This document shows, piece by piece, positions 8,156-8,158 of a DNA stretch of 8,158 bases (position 1 is its first letter; each line of letters starts with the position of its first letter). Under the pieces are notes generated by a model. It saw only the letters and a program-made list of their open reading frames with translations, was not told where the DNA came from and did not search any database. The translations under genes were made by a program, and so were the position numbers. Source of the DNA: Lentisphaeria bacterium UBA1791 (GTDB taxonomy: Bacteria; Verrucomicrobiota; Lentisphaeria; Victivallales; Victivallaceae); assembly GCA_002314455.1 (NCBI GenBank), contig DCFZ01000015.1:1-8158 (forward strand), in the 5' to 3' direction.

Positions 8156-8158
8156 AAA

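Overview
The window is a chromosomal segment from a GC-rich bacterium. Its genes strongly prefer G or C at the third codon position, and they are separated by short AT-rich promoter regions. A GTP-type PEP carboxykinase, a full-length ClpB and the style of the KDG-kinase-like protein would suit a gut-associated or anaerobic member of the Verrucomicrobiota/Lentisphaerota group. That placement is inference only: there is no rRNA or other marker gene here.

Layout. Positions 1-420 hold low-complexity and inverted-repeat DNA, then two short overlapping reading frames that look like the decayed end of an unknown gene pair. Positions 420-600 are a non-coding, hairpin-rich element that ends in a 25-base near-palindrome and resembles a dispersed repeat. 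A TrmH/SpoU-family RNA 2'-O-ribose methyltransferase lies on the minus strand (638-1447). It is divergent from clpB (1590-4166), and the two share a compact promoter region. clpB ends at a GC-rich hairpin. A regulated-looking promoter region with nested inverted repeats then precedes pckG (4378-6219), which ends at a strong intrinsic terminator. A separate promoter with an operator-like palindrome drives a two-gene operon, KDPG aldolase (6404-7015) and a PfkB-family sugar kinase, probably KDG kinase (7032-8126). A small hairpin closes the window and, read on the minus strand, looks like a terminator for a convergent gene beyond the edge.

How the genes fit together. The last two genes make up the lower Entner-Doudoroff/uronate route: KDG is phosphorylated to KDPG, which is cleaved to pyruvate and glyceraldehyde 3-phosphate. 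PEP carboxykinase sits at the PEP/oxaloacetate node just upstream, but it is a separate transcription unit. ClpB and the methyltransferase are housekeeping functions (protein disaggregation, RNA modification). I see no mobile-element enzyme, CRISPR array, toxin-antitoxin pair or defence system. The protein-coding part is ordinary; the less ordinary material is regulatory or non-coding (4271-4354, 6353-6368, 104-600).
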